Positions 38,404 to 47,565 of a stretch of DNA of 64,000 nt are shown piece after piece (position 1 is the stretch's first letter; the number at the start of each line of letters is the position of its first letter). Made by a program: the position numbers and the translations under genes. Origin of the DNA: Pseudomonas xionganensis (lineage in GTDB: Bacteria; Pseudomonadota; Gammaproteobacteria; Pseudomonadales; Pseudomonadaceae); assembly GCF_009763245.1 (NCBI RefSeq), contig NZ_WKJZ01000001.1, forward strand, positions 2,186,941 through 2,250,940, in the 5' to 3' direction. The notes under the pieces are model-generated. The model did no database searches, was not told where the DNA came from, and worked only from the letters and a program-made list of their open reading frames with translations.

Positions 38404-39495
38404 ATGTCCGGCAACACTTTCGGCAAGCTGTTCACCGTCACCACCGCTGGCGAAAGCCATGGCCCGGCATTGGTCGCCATCGTCGACGGCTGCCCGCCGG
38501 GTATGGAGCTGTCCCTGGAAGACATGCAGCGCGACCTGGACAGGCGCAAGCCTGGCACCAGCCGGCACACCACCCAGCGCCAGGAAGACGATGTGGTGGA
38601 GATTCTCTCCGGGGTGTTCGAGGGCAAGACCACCGGCTGCCCCATCGGCCTGTTGATCCGCAACACCGACCAGAAGTCCAAGGACTATTCGGCGATCAAG
38701 GACAGCTTCCGTCCGGCCCATGCCGACTACACCTACCAGCACAAGTACGGCATCCGCGACTACCGTGGCGGTGGTCGCAGTTCGGCCCGGGAAACCGCCA
38801 TGCGCGTGGCGGCCGGTGCCATCGCCAAGAAGTACCTGGCGACCCAGGGCATTCTGATTCGCGGCTATATGAGCCAGCTCGGCCCCATCGAGATTCCCTT
38901 CAAGACCTGGGACAGTGTCGAGCAGAACGCCTTCTTCAGCCCCGACCCGGACAAGGTGCCGGAGCTTGAGGCCTATATGGACCAGCTGCGTCGCGATCAG
39001 GATTCGGTGGGCGCCAAGATCACCGTGGTCGCCGAAGGCGTGATGCCAGGGCTGGGCGAGCCGATCTTCGACCGCCTAGACGCCGAACTGGCTCACGCGC
39101 TGATGAGCATCAACGCGGTCAAGGGCGTGGAAATCGGCGCCGGTTTCGCCTGTGTGGCCCAGCGCGGCACCGAGCACCGTGACGAGATGACCGCCGAAGG
39201 CTTTCTCTCCAACCATGCCGGCGGCATTCTCGGTGGCATTTCCAGCGGCCAGCCGATCGTCGCCCACCTGGCCCTCAAGCCCACTTCCAGCATTACCACC
39301 CCGGGGCGCGCTATCGATGTGCACGGCAACCCCATCGAGCTGATTACCAAGGGCCGCCACGACCCGTGCGTGGGCATCCGCGCCACGCCGATTGCCGAGG
39401 CGATGATGGCCATGGTGCTGCTCGATCATCTGCTGCGTCACCGCGGCCAGAATGCCGATGTGCGGGTGCAGACCCCGGTGCTGCCGCAGCTGTGA
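38404..39495 (+). CDS. aroC: Chorismate synthase
   Basis: Makes chorismate from EPSP, needing reduced FMN. The 363-aa protein has [27 protein letters not shown], the flavin-site region [39 protein letters not shown] and the C-terminal [20 protein letters not shown]. The ATG at 38404 gives the family N-terminus [10 protein letters not shown]; the frame is open 138 nt upstream. It supplies the substrate used by pheA and tyrA in this same window, though the genes are 10 kb apart and not one operon. Confidence 0.97.
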   Translation: MSGNTFGKLFTVTTAGESHGPALVAIVDGCPPGMELSLEDMQRDLDRRKPGTSRHTTQRQEDDVVEILSGVFEGKTTGCPIGLLIRNTDQKSKDYSAIKDSFRPAHADYTYQHKYGIRDYRGGGRSSARETAMRVAAGAIAKKYLATQGILIRGYMSQLGPIEIPFKTWDSVEQNAFFSPDPDKVPELEAYMDQLRRDQDSVGAKITVVAEGVMPGLGEPIFDRLDAELAHALMSINAVKGVEIGAGFACVAQRGTEHRDEMTAEGFLSNHAGGILGGISSGQPIVAHLALKPTSSITTPGRAIDVHGNPIELITKGRHDPCVGIRATPIAEAMMAMVLLDHLLRHRGQNADVRVQTPVLPQL

Positions 39496-39571
39496 CAGCA
39501 CGGCCAGGTTGGCTTGCGCGTTGCGTTAGCCAGCAATGCGGCCCATGCTCAACCCAGGCCAGGGGCACGCC

Positions 39572-40735
39572 ATGAATGGCGCATTGCCTTACTGGCGCCT
39601 GTCCGGTTTTTACTTTTTCTACTTTGCCCTGCTCGGCGCCACGGCGCCGTTTCTAGCTCTGTATTTCGACCACCTGGGTTTCAGCGCCGCGCGCATCGGC
39701 GAGCTGATCGCCATTCCCATGCTGATGCGCTGCCTGGCGCCGAACCTCTGGGGCTGGCTGGGCGATCGTAGCGGCCAGCGCCTGGCCATCGTGCGTTTTG
39801 GCGCCATCTGCACCTTGCTCTGTTTTGCCGGCATCTTTATCAGCCACAGCTATGCCTGGCTGGCGCTGATCATGGCCGCCCATGCCTTCTTCTGGCATGC
39901 GGTGCTGCCGCAGTTCGAGGTCATTACCCTGGCCCATCTGCGTGAGCAGGCGGCGCGCTACAGTCAGATCCGCCTGTGGGGCAGCATCGGTTTTATTGTC
40001 GCGGTGGTGGGTTTGGGGCAGCTGTTCCAGCGCATCAGCCTGGATGCCTACCCCTGGGCGCTGATTCTGATCATGGCCGGCATCGTTGCCAGCAGCTTCT
40101 GGGTGCCCAATGCCCAGCCGCAGTCCAGACCCGAAGACGGCCATGTGGGCGGTTTCCTGCGTCAGTTGCGTCGTCCCGGCGTGCTCGCCTTCTTCCTCAG
40201 CGTTGGGCTGATGCAGCTGAGCAACGGCCCCTATTACACCTTCCTCAGCCTGCATCTGGAGGCGCTGGGTTATGGCCGTGGCCTGATCGGCATGCTCTGG
40301 GCACTGGGGGTGGTGGCGGAGATTGTGCTGTTTCTGTTTATGGCCCGTTTGCTGACCCGTTACCGCCTGCGTACGGTGCTGCTGGCCAGCTTTCTGATCA
40401 CCGCGCTGCGCTGGCTGCTGCTGGGCAATCTGGCCGAGCATCTGCCGATTCTGCTGCTGGCTCAGTGCATGCACGCCGCCACCTTTGGCAGTTTCCACGC
40501 CGCCTCCATCCATTTTATTCAGCGCAGCTTCGCCGACCGCCAGCAAGGCCAGGGCCAGGCCCTGTATGCCACCCTGGCCGGTATCGGCGGTGCCCTCGGC
40601 GCCCTGTATTCCGGTTACAGTTGGAACAGCCTGGGTGCGCCCGCAACCTTTGCCATCGCCAGCTTGGTGGCCCTGGCCGCCGCTGCGGTGTGCGCCTGGG
40701 GCATGCATGAGCAACGGCCCGTCCATCATCTTTAA
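39572..40735 (+). CDS. MFS transporter (HcaT/LacY-like 3-phenylpropionate/nucleoside type)
   Basis: A major facilitator with twelve hydrophobic segments. The start LSGFYFFYFALLGATAPFLALYFDHLGFSAARIGELIAI and the loop NLWGWLGDRSGQR are characteristic of the MFS_1-like HcaT family. The substrate is unknown. Two ATGs are possible; I use 39572 (MNGALPYWRLSG), which has AGGGGC upstream, against 39536, which has none. It follows aroC by 76 nt and precedes an ARD-like gene by only 12 nt, as an MFS gene does near the corresponding genes in P. aeruginosa (from memory). Confidence 0.88.
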   Translation: MNGALPYWRLSGFYFFYFALLGATAPFLALYFDHLGFSAARIGELIAIPMLMRCLAPNLWGWLGDRSGQRLAIVRFGAICTLLCFAGIFISHSYAWLALIMAAHAFFWHAVLPQFEVITLAHLREQAARYSQIRLWGSIGFIVAVVGLGQLFQRISLDAYPWALILIMAGIVASSFWVPNAQPQSRPEDGHVGGFLRQLRRPGVLAFFLSVGLMQLSNGPYYTFLSLHLEALGYGRGLIGMLWALGVVAEIVLFLFMARLLTRYRLRTVLLASFLITALRWLLLGNLAEHLPILLLAQCMHAATFGSFHAASIHFIQRSFADRQQGQGQALYATLAGIGGALGALYSGYSWNSLGAPATFAIASLVALAAAAVCAWGMHEQRPVHHL

Positions 40736-40747
40736 GGGGATATGCCC

Positions 40748-41290
40748 ATGAGCATCCTGAGCGTTTATCACCAGTCCACGCCCGAGCAGGCGAACAAGAC
40801 CCTGACCCATATGGAAGATATCGCCAGCACCCTGGGCGTAGCCGGTATCGAGCTGCTGAGCCTGCCGCTTGCAAGTGCGCTGCCGGCCGGTGCCGACCAG
40901 GCCAGCATCCTCGCCGCCTGTGCAGAACCCCTGGCGCGCCTGCAGAGTGAGGGCTATGCCAGCCTGGAGGTGCTCAGCCTGGATTGCGGCATCGACGGCG
41001 CCCCGGAGCAGCGCACCAGCCTGCGTCAGGCTCGGCGCTACCCGGTGGATCAGCAGTTCTATTGCGTAGGCGGGCGACTGCAGCTGTGTCTGCAGGTGGA
41101 TGATTATGTGCTGGCCGTGCAGTGCGAGAAACACGACCTGCTGCGGGTGCCGGCCGGGGTGGTGCATTGGCTGGATATCGGCGAGCAGCCGCGCCTGGCG
41201 CTCGTTCGCCTGTTCGCCAGCAGCAAGGTGCCGGCTGCGACGCTGGCCGACCAGACCCTGGCGGGCTTGATCCCAGGCCTGGATGATTAA
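40748..41290 (+). CDS. Acireductone dioxygenase-like cupin lacking metal ligands
   Basis: The 180-aa protein aligns end to end with MtnD: MSILSVYH, KTLTHMEDIASTLG, then QVDDYVLAVQCEKHDLLRVPAGVVHWLDIGEQPRLALVRLF and GLIPGLDD. MtnD binds Fe/Ni with HxHxxxE plus a later His. Here the first motif reads ARRYPVD: the two His and the Glu are A95, R97 and D101; only H140 remains. It probably cannot carry out the dioxygenase step. It could be a decayed gene or one with a new role; the open frame and clean RBS (AAGGGGA before the ATG at 40748) favour the latter. The neighbouring mtnB/mtnC usually adjoining mtnD are absent. Confidence 0.82.
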   Translation: MSILSVYHQSTPEQANKTLTHMEDIASTLGVAGIELLSLPLASALPAGADQASILAACAEPLARLQSEGYASLEVLSLDCGIDGAPEQRTSLRQARRYPVDQQFYCVGGRLQLCLQVDDYVLAVQCEKHDLLRVPAGVVHWLDIGEQPRLALVRLFASSKVPAATLADQTLAGLIPGLDD

Positions 41291-41510
41291 CAGGCTGTTG
41301 AAAAACTACCTCGGCTTTGGCCTCCTGCGTCGCCCTACCTCCTGCATCCATGCAGTCGTGCGTGGGCAATCCTGCGTTAAAAACGGCCTCAGAATGCTCA
41401 TTTACAGCACGTAAACTCCGCTTCTTCGGCCGTTTTGACCAGCCGGAGGCTGTTACTAACGTAGCGCCTTGTCTTGCCTGCCTCGCCTACGTTTTTCAAC
41501 GGCCTGTTAA
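41287..41510. mobile_element. MITE-like element with 20-bp terminal inverted repeats
   Basis: Left end TTAACAGGCTGTTGAAAAAC (41287-41306) and right end, read on the opposite strand, TTAACAGGCCGTTGAAAAAC (41491-41510) differ at one position. The 224-bp body has no ORF and contains a nested inverted repeat AAAACGGCC/GGCCGTTTT (41380-41388, 41428-41436). The TTAA at both ends may be the target duplication. The stop codon TAA of the ARD-like gene lies inside the left TTAA. Confidence 0.8.
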
Positions 41511-41583
41511 CCGGCAAATAGATCTGAACTCTGTTGGGGGCTGGCTATCCTAGAGGGGTAAGCCTCATTCAAGGAGCGTCATC

Positions 41584-41775
41584 ATGGGATCCATGTTCAA
41601 CAGTCTGCTCGGTCTGGTCGTGTTGGCCCTGTGCATCTGGGCCATCCTCAATGTGATCAAGAGCAATGTCGACAGCGGCAAGAAGGTGTTGTGGATTCTG
41701 CTGATCGTGCTGCTGCCGGTGATCGGCCTGATCATCTGGGCGCTGATGGGGCCCCGCGGCACTATCAGGTTCTAG
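41584..41775 (+). CDS. PLDc_N domain membrane protein, 63 aa
   Basis: A small protein with two hydrophobic helices (LLGLVVLALCIWAILNVI and VLWILLIVLLPVIGLIIWALM) and the PLDc_N ending GPRGTIRF. It matches the N-terminal membrane module of cardiolipin synthase-like proteins occurring on its own. Function as a stand-alone protein is unknown; membrane localisation is clear. AAGGAG sits 7 nt before the ATG. It ends 9 nt before the histidine phosphatase gene on the same strand, suggesting one transcript. Confidence 0.88.
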   Translation: MGSMFNSLLGLVVLALCIWAILNVIKSNVDSGKKVLWILLIVLLPVIGLIIWALMGPRGTIRF

Positions 41776-41784
41776 GTCAACGCC

Positions 41785-42342
41785 ATGCGTAACCTGCTTG
41801 TCCTGGGCCTGGCCCTGCTGCTGGCGGGCCCGGCCAGTGCGACCGAAGCCGAGGCCTGGCAGGCCCTGCGCGAGGGACGTGCGGTCTTGCTGTTGCGCCA
41901 TGCCACAGCGCCAGGCACGGGTGATCCGGCGAATTTCCAGCTGGGTGATTGCCGCACCCAGCGCAACCTCAATCAGGCCGGCCGTGAGCAGGCGCAGCGC
42001 TGGGGACAGTTGCTGCGCCGCCAGGGGATCGAGCATCCGCGCCTGCTCAGCAGCCGCTGGTGCCGGGCTCAGGACACCGCCAGCGCCATGGGCCTGGGGG
42101 CAGTTGAGCCCGCGCCGGTCCTGGATTCCTTCTTCGTCCAGCCCCGGCAGGGCGCCGAACGCACGCGCCAGCTGATCGAACAGATCAATGCCCAGCCCCG
42201 GGGCGTGCCCCTGGTGCTAGTGTCCCATCAGGTCAATATCACCGCCCTGACCGGGATATTCCCGGCGTCGGGGGAGGGCCTGGTGCTCGCCTTGCCGCTC
42301 AGTCAGCCGGCCCGGGTGCTAGGGCGCATCGCGCCGCCCTGA
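41785..42342 (+). CDS. Periplasmic histidine phosphatase family protein
   Basis: A 185-aa protein with a signal peptide (MRNLLVLGLALLLAGPASA) and a compact histidine phosphatase domain: the catalytic LLLRHATAPG (RHG-like, RHA here), SSRWCRAQDTA and VSHQVNI with the second histidine. RHA instead of RHG is seen in some members. The substrate is unknown; such exported forms have been linked to sugar or lipid phosphates, but nothing nearby decides. It is probably co-transcribed with the PLDc_N gene and converges on the chemoreceptor, the stops being 4 nt apart. Confidence 0.87.
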   Translation: MRNLLVLGLALLLAGPASATEAEAWQALREGRAVLLLRHATAPGTGDPANFQLGDCRTQRNLNQAGREQAQRWGQLLRRQGIEHPRLLSSRWCRAQDTASAMGLGAVEPAPVLDSFFVQPRQGAERTRQLIEQINAQPRGVPLVLVSHQVNITALTGIFPASGEGLVLALPLSQPARVLGRIAPP

Positions 42343-42346
42343 TTCG

Positions 42347-43789
42347 CTACTGGCTGGCCACCCGCTGATGCAGCTGATGGGACAGCTGCTCAAGCTGTTC
42401 GCCGAGCATGACCAATGATTCCTGGGCGCTGAGCAGTTCGGCGCTGGCCTCGCGCTGACGCTGGCTGGCTTCGCGCTGGGCCGCGCTGTTGTCACGCACA
42501 TGGGCCAGCTGCTGGTGGGCGCGATCCAGGGCCTGACTGTGTTGCAGAATGGCGCTGGAGAGGTTGTCGGTCAGGCCGGCATTGCTGGCCAGGGCGCTGC
42601 CCACATCGCTGACCTGGGCGGCGCCGGTGTCGACGATCTGCTGCGACTGACCGAGCACGCTCTGCACCCGGTCAGCGGTTTCATTGCTGCGCTGGGACAG
42701 GCTGCGCACCTCGTCGGCCACCACGGCAAAGCCACGGCCATGTTCACCAGCCCGGGCCGCCTCGATGGCCGCGTTGAGGGCCAGCAGGTTGGTCTGCTGG
42801 GCGATGGCGCTGATCATCTGCATGGATTCGGCGATGCGCTGATTGCTCTGCTGGATGGCCTGCATGCTGGTCTGGGCTTCTTCCATGCGCTGGGCACAGA
42901 GGTTGACCTGGCCGCTGCTGTGCTGGGTGTCCTGGCTCAGCTGCTGCATATGCCCGGTGCTTTCGGCCAGGTTCTGCAGAACCTCATGCAGGGCCAGGTC
43001 CAGCTGCTGCATGGCGTCGGCCTGTTGTTGCACATCGGTGTCGATGCTCTGGCAGCGCTGACGGATGCCGCTAAGGGTCTGCTGCAGCTGGCCGGCCATC
43101 TGCAACAGGTCGCGGGCGGTATTGCGCACTTCATCGACCATGCCGGCCAGTTGCTGCTGGTTGCGTGCGGCGCTGTCGCCGAAGGCGCGGGATTCATTCA
43201 GGGCCTGCTCGGCATCGCTCAGCGCCTGGCTGCGCAGTTTGGCGTTGTACCACTGGGCCAGCCAGACGGTGAGTACCGGCAGGATATAACCGGAGTAGGT
43301 GTTGACCATGGCATCCTTGGCGCTCAACTCGAACACCGGCAAGGCCGCGCCGCTGCGTTCCAGGCGGATCAACCAGAACACGAAGATGGCCTGTACCAGG
43401 CTCCAGAACATGGCGCTGCGGCTGTCTGCCAGCAGATAGGCGAACACGATGATCACCGCCGGCCAGTAGATATGCGCCGAATTCAGACCGCCGAGCTGGT
43501 AGATCAGCAGCATCGAATAGCTGGCCATGCAGGTCAGGGCCAGATTGGCCGCCACGATCAGGGGGAACAGGGCGCTGCGCAGTACCAGCAGCATCAGCGG
43601 CATGCCCAGCACCAAGAGCAGTGACCCGTACATCAGCGCCTCGTTGCCCAGGCGGCCCCACTTGATGCAGCTGTAGAGGCCGATTACCACGCTGCACAGG
43701 CCACTGAAGGCCAGGGTGCGGGCCAGCAGCATGCTGGTTTGATCATTGAGCGCCTGTGGCAGGAAATACCCGAGAAAACCCTGTCGCAT
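42347..43789 (-). CDS. Methyl-accepting chemotaxis protein with a multi-pass membrane sensor
   Basis: A 480-aa chemoreceptor. Residues about 20-190 form six hydrophobic helices with only short loops, so there is no periplasmic ligand domain and no HAMP; a membrane-embedded input is implied. The C-terminal signalling domain has the highly conserved tip [37 protein letters not shown]. Such receptors signal to CheA/CheW; the stimulus is unknown (membrane energetics or lipophilic compounds are possibilities). TGGAG precedes the ATG at 43787-43789. The gene stands alone. Confidence 0.93.
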   Translation of the reverse strand: MRQGFLGYFLPQALNDQTSMLLARTLAFSGLCSVVIGLYSCIKWGRLGNEALMYGSLLLVLGMPLMLLVLRSALFPLIVAANLALTCMASYSMLLIYQLGGLNSAHIYWPAVIIVFAYLLADSRSAMFWSLVQAIFVFWLIRLERSGAALPVFELSAKDAMVNTYSGYILPVLTVWLAQWYNAKLRSQALSDAEQALNESRAFGDSAARNQQQLAGMVDEVRNTARDLLQMAGQLQQTLSGIRQRCQSIDTDVQQQADAMQQLDLALHEVLQNLAESTGHMQQLSQDTQHSSGQVNLCAQRMEEAQTSMQAIQQSNQRIAESMQMISAIAQQTNLLALNAAIEAARAGEHGRGFAVVADEVRSLSQRSNETADRVQSVLGQSQQIVDTGAAQVSDVGSALASNAGLTDNLSSAILQHSQALDRAHQQLAHVRDNSAAQREASQRQREASAELLSAQESLVMLGEQLEQLSHQLHQRVASQ

Positions 43790-43944
43790 GCCGTACTCCA
43801 GTCAGATGGCTACCCCGAGTATCGGCGCTAAATGGCGAAGACTTGAGGGGTAAAAGCGGCAAAATGCCGGAGAAAATGGCGAAAAGCCAGTGTCGGTAAT
43901 CAGGCGTTCGAGCCGCGCTCAGGCGGCTTTCTGGCGCGCCCGAT

Positions 43945-44916
43945 TCAGAGCAGGTCGATGTCCTGCAGAATTGCGGCGAACTTGCTTTCCTCTTCTTCGA
44001 GAAAGCGCAGCAGCTCATCGCCACTGAGCACCAGGGGCGACCAGCCATGGCGGGCCAGGGTGGCGTGCCAGTGCGCGGTCTGGCTCAGTTGCAGCAGCGC
44101 CCGGGTATAGGTCTGACGTTGGTCTGCCGGCAGATCCGCGCGGGCAAAAAAGCCGCGCCAGTTGTTGAACACCAGATCCACGCCCTGTTCCCTCAGGGTC
44201 GGGGCATCGAAACCTGGGATACGCTGTGCCGTGCTCACGGCCAGCAGGCGCACCTCGCCGCTGGCCAGAGCTTCACCCAGGCCACCCAGGCCGGTAAACA
44301 GGACGATGCCTTCAAAGCCACTTTGCAAGGCCTGCACGGCTTCCTCGTCACTGCGGCGGAAGGTGAAGCGCAGGTTTTTCGGCTGGGTCACACCGGCCTT
44401 TTTCAGAATCATGGCGGCGGCGAAGTGGTCGATACTGCCTTTCGAGGCGCCGAGAATGACGGGATGGCGCATCGGGTTGGCATTCAGGGCGGCAACCAGT
44501 TGCTGGATGTTCTGGTAGGGCGAGTGGCTGGCCACCACCACCGCTTCGGCTTCGTTGGACAGCACTACCAGCGGCGCCAGTTCGCGAAAGCCCTTGAGGT
44601 AGGTGCCGGTGAGCGGCCGGTAGATCAGGGGGCTGGACTGCACCATCAAGGCGTTCTTGAGGCTGTCATCGGCGAGGAATTTCTGCAGGCCGCGCCAGCC
44701 GCCGGCCCCTTCCCAGCGATCGTATACCACCTGTTGCGCCAGGCCGGTGGCCAACAGGGCATCGCCCACGGCATAGGCCTTGGTATCCCAGCCGCTACCA
44801 GCGGGGCCTGGAACGAACAGGTGCAGCTGCTCCAACGGCGCGGCCTGGGCGCTGCCCAGCAACAGGGCGCCGCTCAGGACAAGGCGGGTTTGCAGGCGTT
44901 TGAGCAAAGTGGACAC
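43945..44916 (-). CDS. TctC/Bug-type tripartite tricarboxylate transporter substrate-binding protein
   Basis: A periplasmic solute-binding protein of the TctC family: signal peptide (LLKRLQTRLVLSGALLLGSAQA), then LHLFVPGPAGSGWDTKAYAVGDALLATGLAQQVVYDRWEGAGGWRGLQKF, the phosphate/carboxylate loop VILGASKGSIDHFAA and FNNWRGFFARADLP. The GGGAGGTGCC before GTG 44914-44916 decides the start (323 aa); a TTG at 44937 is less likely. No TctA or TctB membrane genes are adjacent, so it is an orphan binding protein that must use a transporter elsewhere or act as a signal receptor. Confidence 0.9.
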   Translation of the reverse strand: MSTLLKRLQTRLVLSGALLLGSAQAAPLEQLHLFVPGPAGSGWDTKAYAVGDALLATGLAQQVVYDRWEGAGGWRGLQKFLADDSLKNALMVQSSPLIYRPLTGTYLKGFRELAPLVVLSNEAEAVVVASHSPYQNIQQLVAALNANPMRHPVILGASKGSIDHFAAAMILKKAGVTQPKNLRFTFRRSDEEAVQALQSGFEGIVLFTGLGGLGEALASGEVRLLAVSTAQRIPGFDAPTLREQGVDLVFNNWRGFFARADLPADQRQTYTRALLQLSQTAHWHATLARHGWSPLVLSGDELLRFLEEEESKFAAILQDIDLL

Positions 44917-44969
44917 GGCACCTCCCAGTGACAGCAACGGATGTTTCTGTTGGCAAGGTTAGCAGCCGC

Positions 44970-45989
44970 TCAGGCGTTGCTGCGGTGGCGGCGGTACTGC
45001 TGCGGCGTCTGTCCCTTCCAGCGTCTGAAGGCATGGAGGAAATTGGACACCTCGCTATAGCCCAGGCGTTCGGCAATCTGCGCCTGGGTCAGGCTGCTGC
45101 CGCTCAGCAGTTCTTCGGCCAGGGTCTGGCGCACCTCTTCCTGCAGCTGGCGGAAGCTGCTGCCCTGATCCTTTAGACGGCGGCGTAGGGTGCGGCTGCT
45201 GAGGTGCAGTTCAGCGGCGATCTGCTCCATATCGGCCAGCCAGCCGGGGGTGCGCAACAGACGATCGCGCACCTGGCCGGCCAGGCCGCTGCGTACCCGG
45301 CGTTTGTCCAGCAGCGCCTGGCACTGCTGCTCGCAGAGGCTGGCCATGGCCGGATTGGCCCGGGGCAGGGGCGCATCGAGCAGTGTCCGGGCAAAGCTGA
45401 TGCGGTTCTCGTCGCTGGCGAAGTGCGGCAGCAGGCCAAACGCCTGAATAAAGGGCTGCGGATCTGCCGGTGCCGGCATGCGCAACTGCACCTGGCTCAA
45501 GGCGACTGCAGCGCCGGTCAGCTCGCGCTGGATCACCAGCACCGCCGCCGCATCGCGCTGCACCAGAAAGCTCTGCAGAGCGGCGGGCAGGTGGCTGTCG
45601 GTCAGGTGCAGGTGGGCCAGCTCGGGGTCTTCACTCAGGTGGATGCGGGTGAGGGCGAAGGTCAGGTCCAGATAGCGCAGGCCGGTCTCGGCGGCCTGGC
45701 GAAAGCTCTGGCTGCTGAGCAGGGCGTAGCCCCAGATGCCGTAGGTGGTCAGCTGGTAGCGCAGGCCAGCCTGCAGGCCCAGGTCGGTGACCGCCGGCAG
45801 CGCCTCGATCAGATTGGCAATCAGGCGCAGTTCCTGCTGTGAATCGCACTCCTGCAGCGGGTCGGCCAGTTGCAGCGGAGTCAGGTCGCACCCCTTGAGA
45901 CAGTGGTCCAGACTCAGGCCATGCTCCAGGCCCAGCTGGGTCAGCAGTTGCAGGCTGGTGATGCTGCGTTTGGGGCCGGGGCAGAGCAT
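44970..45989 (-). CDS. AraC-family regulator of the divergent BVMO operon
   Basis: A 339-aa regulator. The N-terminal part (LQLLTQLGLEHGLSLDHCLKGCDL, LIANLIEALP, GLRYQLTTYGIWGYALLSSQSFRQA) matches the AraC ligand-binding domain seen in VirS- and OruR-type proteins. The C-terminal double helix-turn-helix is complete (MEQIAAELHLSSRTLRRRLKDQG and IAERLGYSEVSNFLHAFRRWKGQTPQQYR). It is divergent from a monooxygenase operon with operator-like half-sites in between, so it very probably controls it and perhaps itself. The architecture matches virS-mymA of Mycobacterium tuberculosis, as known from the literature. Confidence 0.9.
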   Translation of the reverse strand: MLCPGPKRSITSLQLLTQLGLEHGLSLDHCLKGCDLTPLQLADPLQECDSQQELRLIANLIEALPAVTDLGLQAGLRYQLTTYGIWGYALLSSQSFRQAAETGLRYLDLTFALTRIHLSEDPELAHLHLTDSHLPAALQSFLVQRDAAAVLVIQRELTGAAVALSQVQLRMPAPADPQPFIQAFGLLPHFASDENRISFARTLLDAPLPRANPAMASLCEQQCQALLDKRRVRSGLAGQVRDRLLRTPGWLADMEQIAAELHLSSRTLRRRLKDQGSSFRQLQEEVRQTLAEELLSGSSLTQAQIAERLGYSEVSNFLHAFRRWKGQTPQQYRRHRSNA

Positions 45990-45991
45990 AG

Positions 45992-46022
45992 GGTTGTCCG
46001 AAAATCACAATAGGTTGGCCGA
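45992..46022. promoter_or_regulatory. Paired AraC-type half-sites
   Basis: Two direct repeats, GGTTGTCCGA (45992-46001) and GGTTGGCCGA (46013-46022), match at 9 of 10 positions and are offset by exactly 21 bp, two helical turns. That is the standard geometry for an AraC dimer site. They lie between the regulator start (45989) and the monooxygenase start (46090), close to the regulator gene, which suggests autoregulation as well as control of the operon. Confidence 0.6.
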
Positions 46023-46089
46023 CTATGCCATAACCCGGGGCCGCGGGTACAAGTAGCATGCAGGTAGCGCTCAACCAGACGAGATAACA

Positions 46090-47565
46090 ATGAATAACCA
46101 CAGTCAAACGGCCAAGGCCTTGCGCATCCTGATCATCGGCACCGGCTTCGGTGGCCTCGGCATGGCCATCCAGCTCCGTCAGGCCGGCTTCGAGGATTTT
46201 CTGCTGCTGGAAAAAGCCGGGGATATCGGTGGTACCTGGCGCGATAACAGTTACCCCGGTGCGGCCTGTGATGTGCCTTCACACCTGTACTCCTTTTCCT
46301 TCGAGCCCAAGGTCGACTGGAGCCGCAAGTACGCCCCCCAGGCCGAGATCCACGGCTATATGCAGCATTGCGTGGACAAGTACCGCCTGCGCCCGCATAT
46401 CCGCCTGCAGGCCGAAGTGCGCAGCGCCGCCTTCGATGAGTCGGCCGGGCTCTGGCGGGTCAGTTTGAGCAGCGGCGAGGAGCTGACCGCCGAGGTGCTG
46501 ATCAGCGCCTGCGGTCAGCTCAACCAGCCAGCCTATCCGGCCATTCCCGGTATCGAGCAGTTCCAGGGCGAGGCTTTCCACTCGGCGCGCTGGCGCCATG
46601 ACCTGGACCTTGCCGGCAAGCGCGTGGCGGTGATCGGCACCGGGGCCTCGGCCATCCAGTTTGTGCCGCAGATCCAGCCCAGGGTGGCCGAGCTCAAGCT
46701 GTTCCAGCGCTCGGCGGCCTATGTGTTGCCCAAGGCCGATCGCGCCTACCGGCCCTGGGAGCTGGCGCTGCTGCGCCGTCTGCCCTGGCTGCAGCGCCTG
46801 GATCGCAGCCTGCAGTACCTGCAGCATGAGGTGCGCGGCCTGGCCTTTATCAGCCTGCCCTGGCTGATGAAAGTGTTTCGTTCCGGTTTTGATCGGCACC
46901 TGCGCCGGCATATTCCCGACCCGGCCCTACGCGCCAGGCTACAGCCGGATTACCCCATGGGCTGCAAGCGCATCCTGATCAGCAACGACTACCTGCCGGC
47001 CCTGGCCCAGACCAATGTGCAGGTGATCGATACGGCCATCGAAGCGGTGACGAGTACTGGCATCCGCACCCGCGATGGCCAGGAGCATGCCTGCGATGTG
47101 CTGATCTACGGCACCGGGTTTGCCGCCACGGATTTTCTCGCGCCGATGCAGATTCGTGGGCGTGACGGGGTGGAGCTGAACCAGGCCTGGCGCGAGGGTG
47201 CCGAGGCCTACAAGGGCATCAGCGTCAGCGGTTTCCCCAACCTGTTTATCCTCTATGGGCCCAACACCAACCTGGGCCACAGCTCCATCATCTATATGCT
47301 GGAGAGCCAGTTCCGCTATGTGCTGGGCTGCATCCAGGCGCTGCAGGCCCGGGGGCTGCGCTATCTGGACGTCAAGGCTCAGGTGCAGCAGGCCTACAAC
47401 CGCCGTATCCAGGCCGATTCACATCGAACGATATGGGAGCAGGGCTGTTCCAGCTGGTACAAAACCGCCTCCGGCAAGAGCACCAACAACTGGCCGGGCT
47501 ATACCTTCACCTACCGCCACCTGACCCGCGCTCCGGAGCTTGCCGACTATGACTGCATCCGCTGA
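46090..47565 (+). CDS. Baeyer-Villiger-type flavin monooxygenase
   Basis: A 491-aa FAD/NADPH monooxygenase. The N-terminal GTGFGGLGMA binds FAD (residues about 17-26), GDIGGTWRDNSYPGAACDVPSHLYSFSF follows, and a second Rossmann loop VIGTGASAIQ near residue 180 binds NADPH. The Baeyer-Villiger fingerprint FxGxxxHxxxW is present (F158, G160, H164, W168), though its last position, usually P or D, is R. It would insert oxygen next to a ketone. As first gene of an operon with an esterase and an SDR it can act in the degradation of a ketone or alcohol to acid plus alcohol; MymA-like monooxygenases have the same partners. Confidence 0.93.
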   Translation: MNNHSQTAKALRILIIGTGFGGLGMAIQLRQAGFEDFLLLEKAGDIGGTWRDNSYPGAACDVPSHLYSFSFEPKVDWSRKYAPQAEIHGYMQHCVDKYRLRPHIRLQAEVRSAAFDESAGLWRVSLSSGEELTAEVLISACGQLNQPAYPAIPGIEQFQGEAFHSARWRHDLDLAGKRVAVIGTGASAIQFVPQIQPRVAELKLFQRSAAYVLPKADRAYRPWELALLRRLPWLQRLDRSLQYLQHEVRGLAFISLPWLMKVFRSGFDRHLRRHIPDPALRARLQPDYPMGCKRILISNDYLPALAQTNVQVIDTAIEAVTSTGIRTRDGQEHACDVLIYGTGFAATDFLAPMQIRGRDGVELNQAWREGAEAYKGISVSGFPNLFILYGPNTNLGHSSIIYMLESQFRYVLGCIQALQARGLRYLDVKAQVQQAYNRRIQADSHRTIWEQGCSSWYKTASGKSTNNWPGYTFTYRHLTRAPELADYDCIR

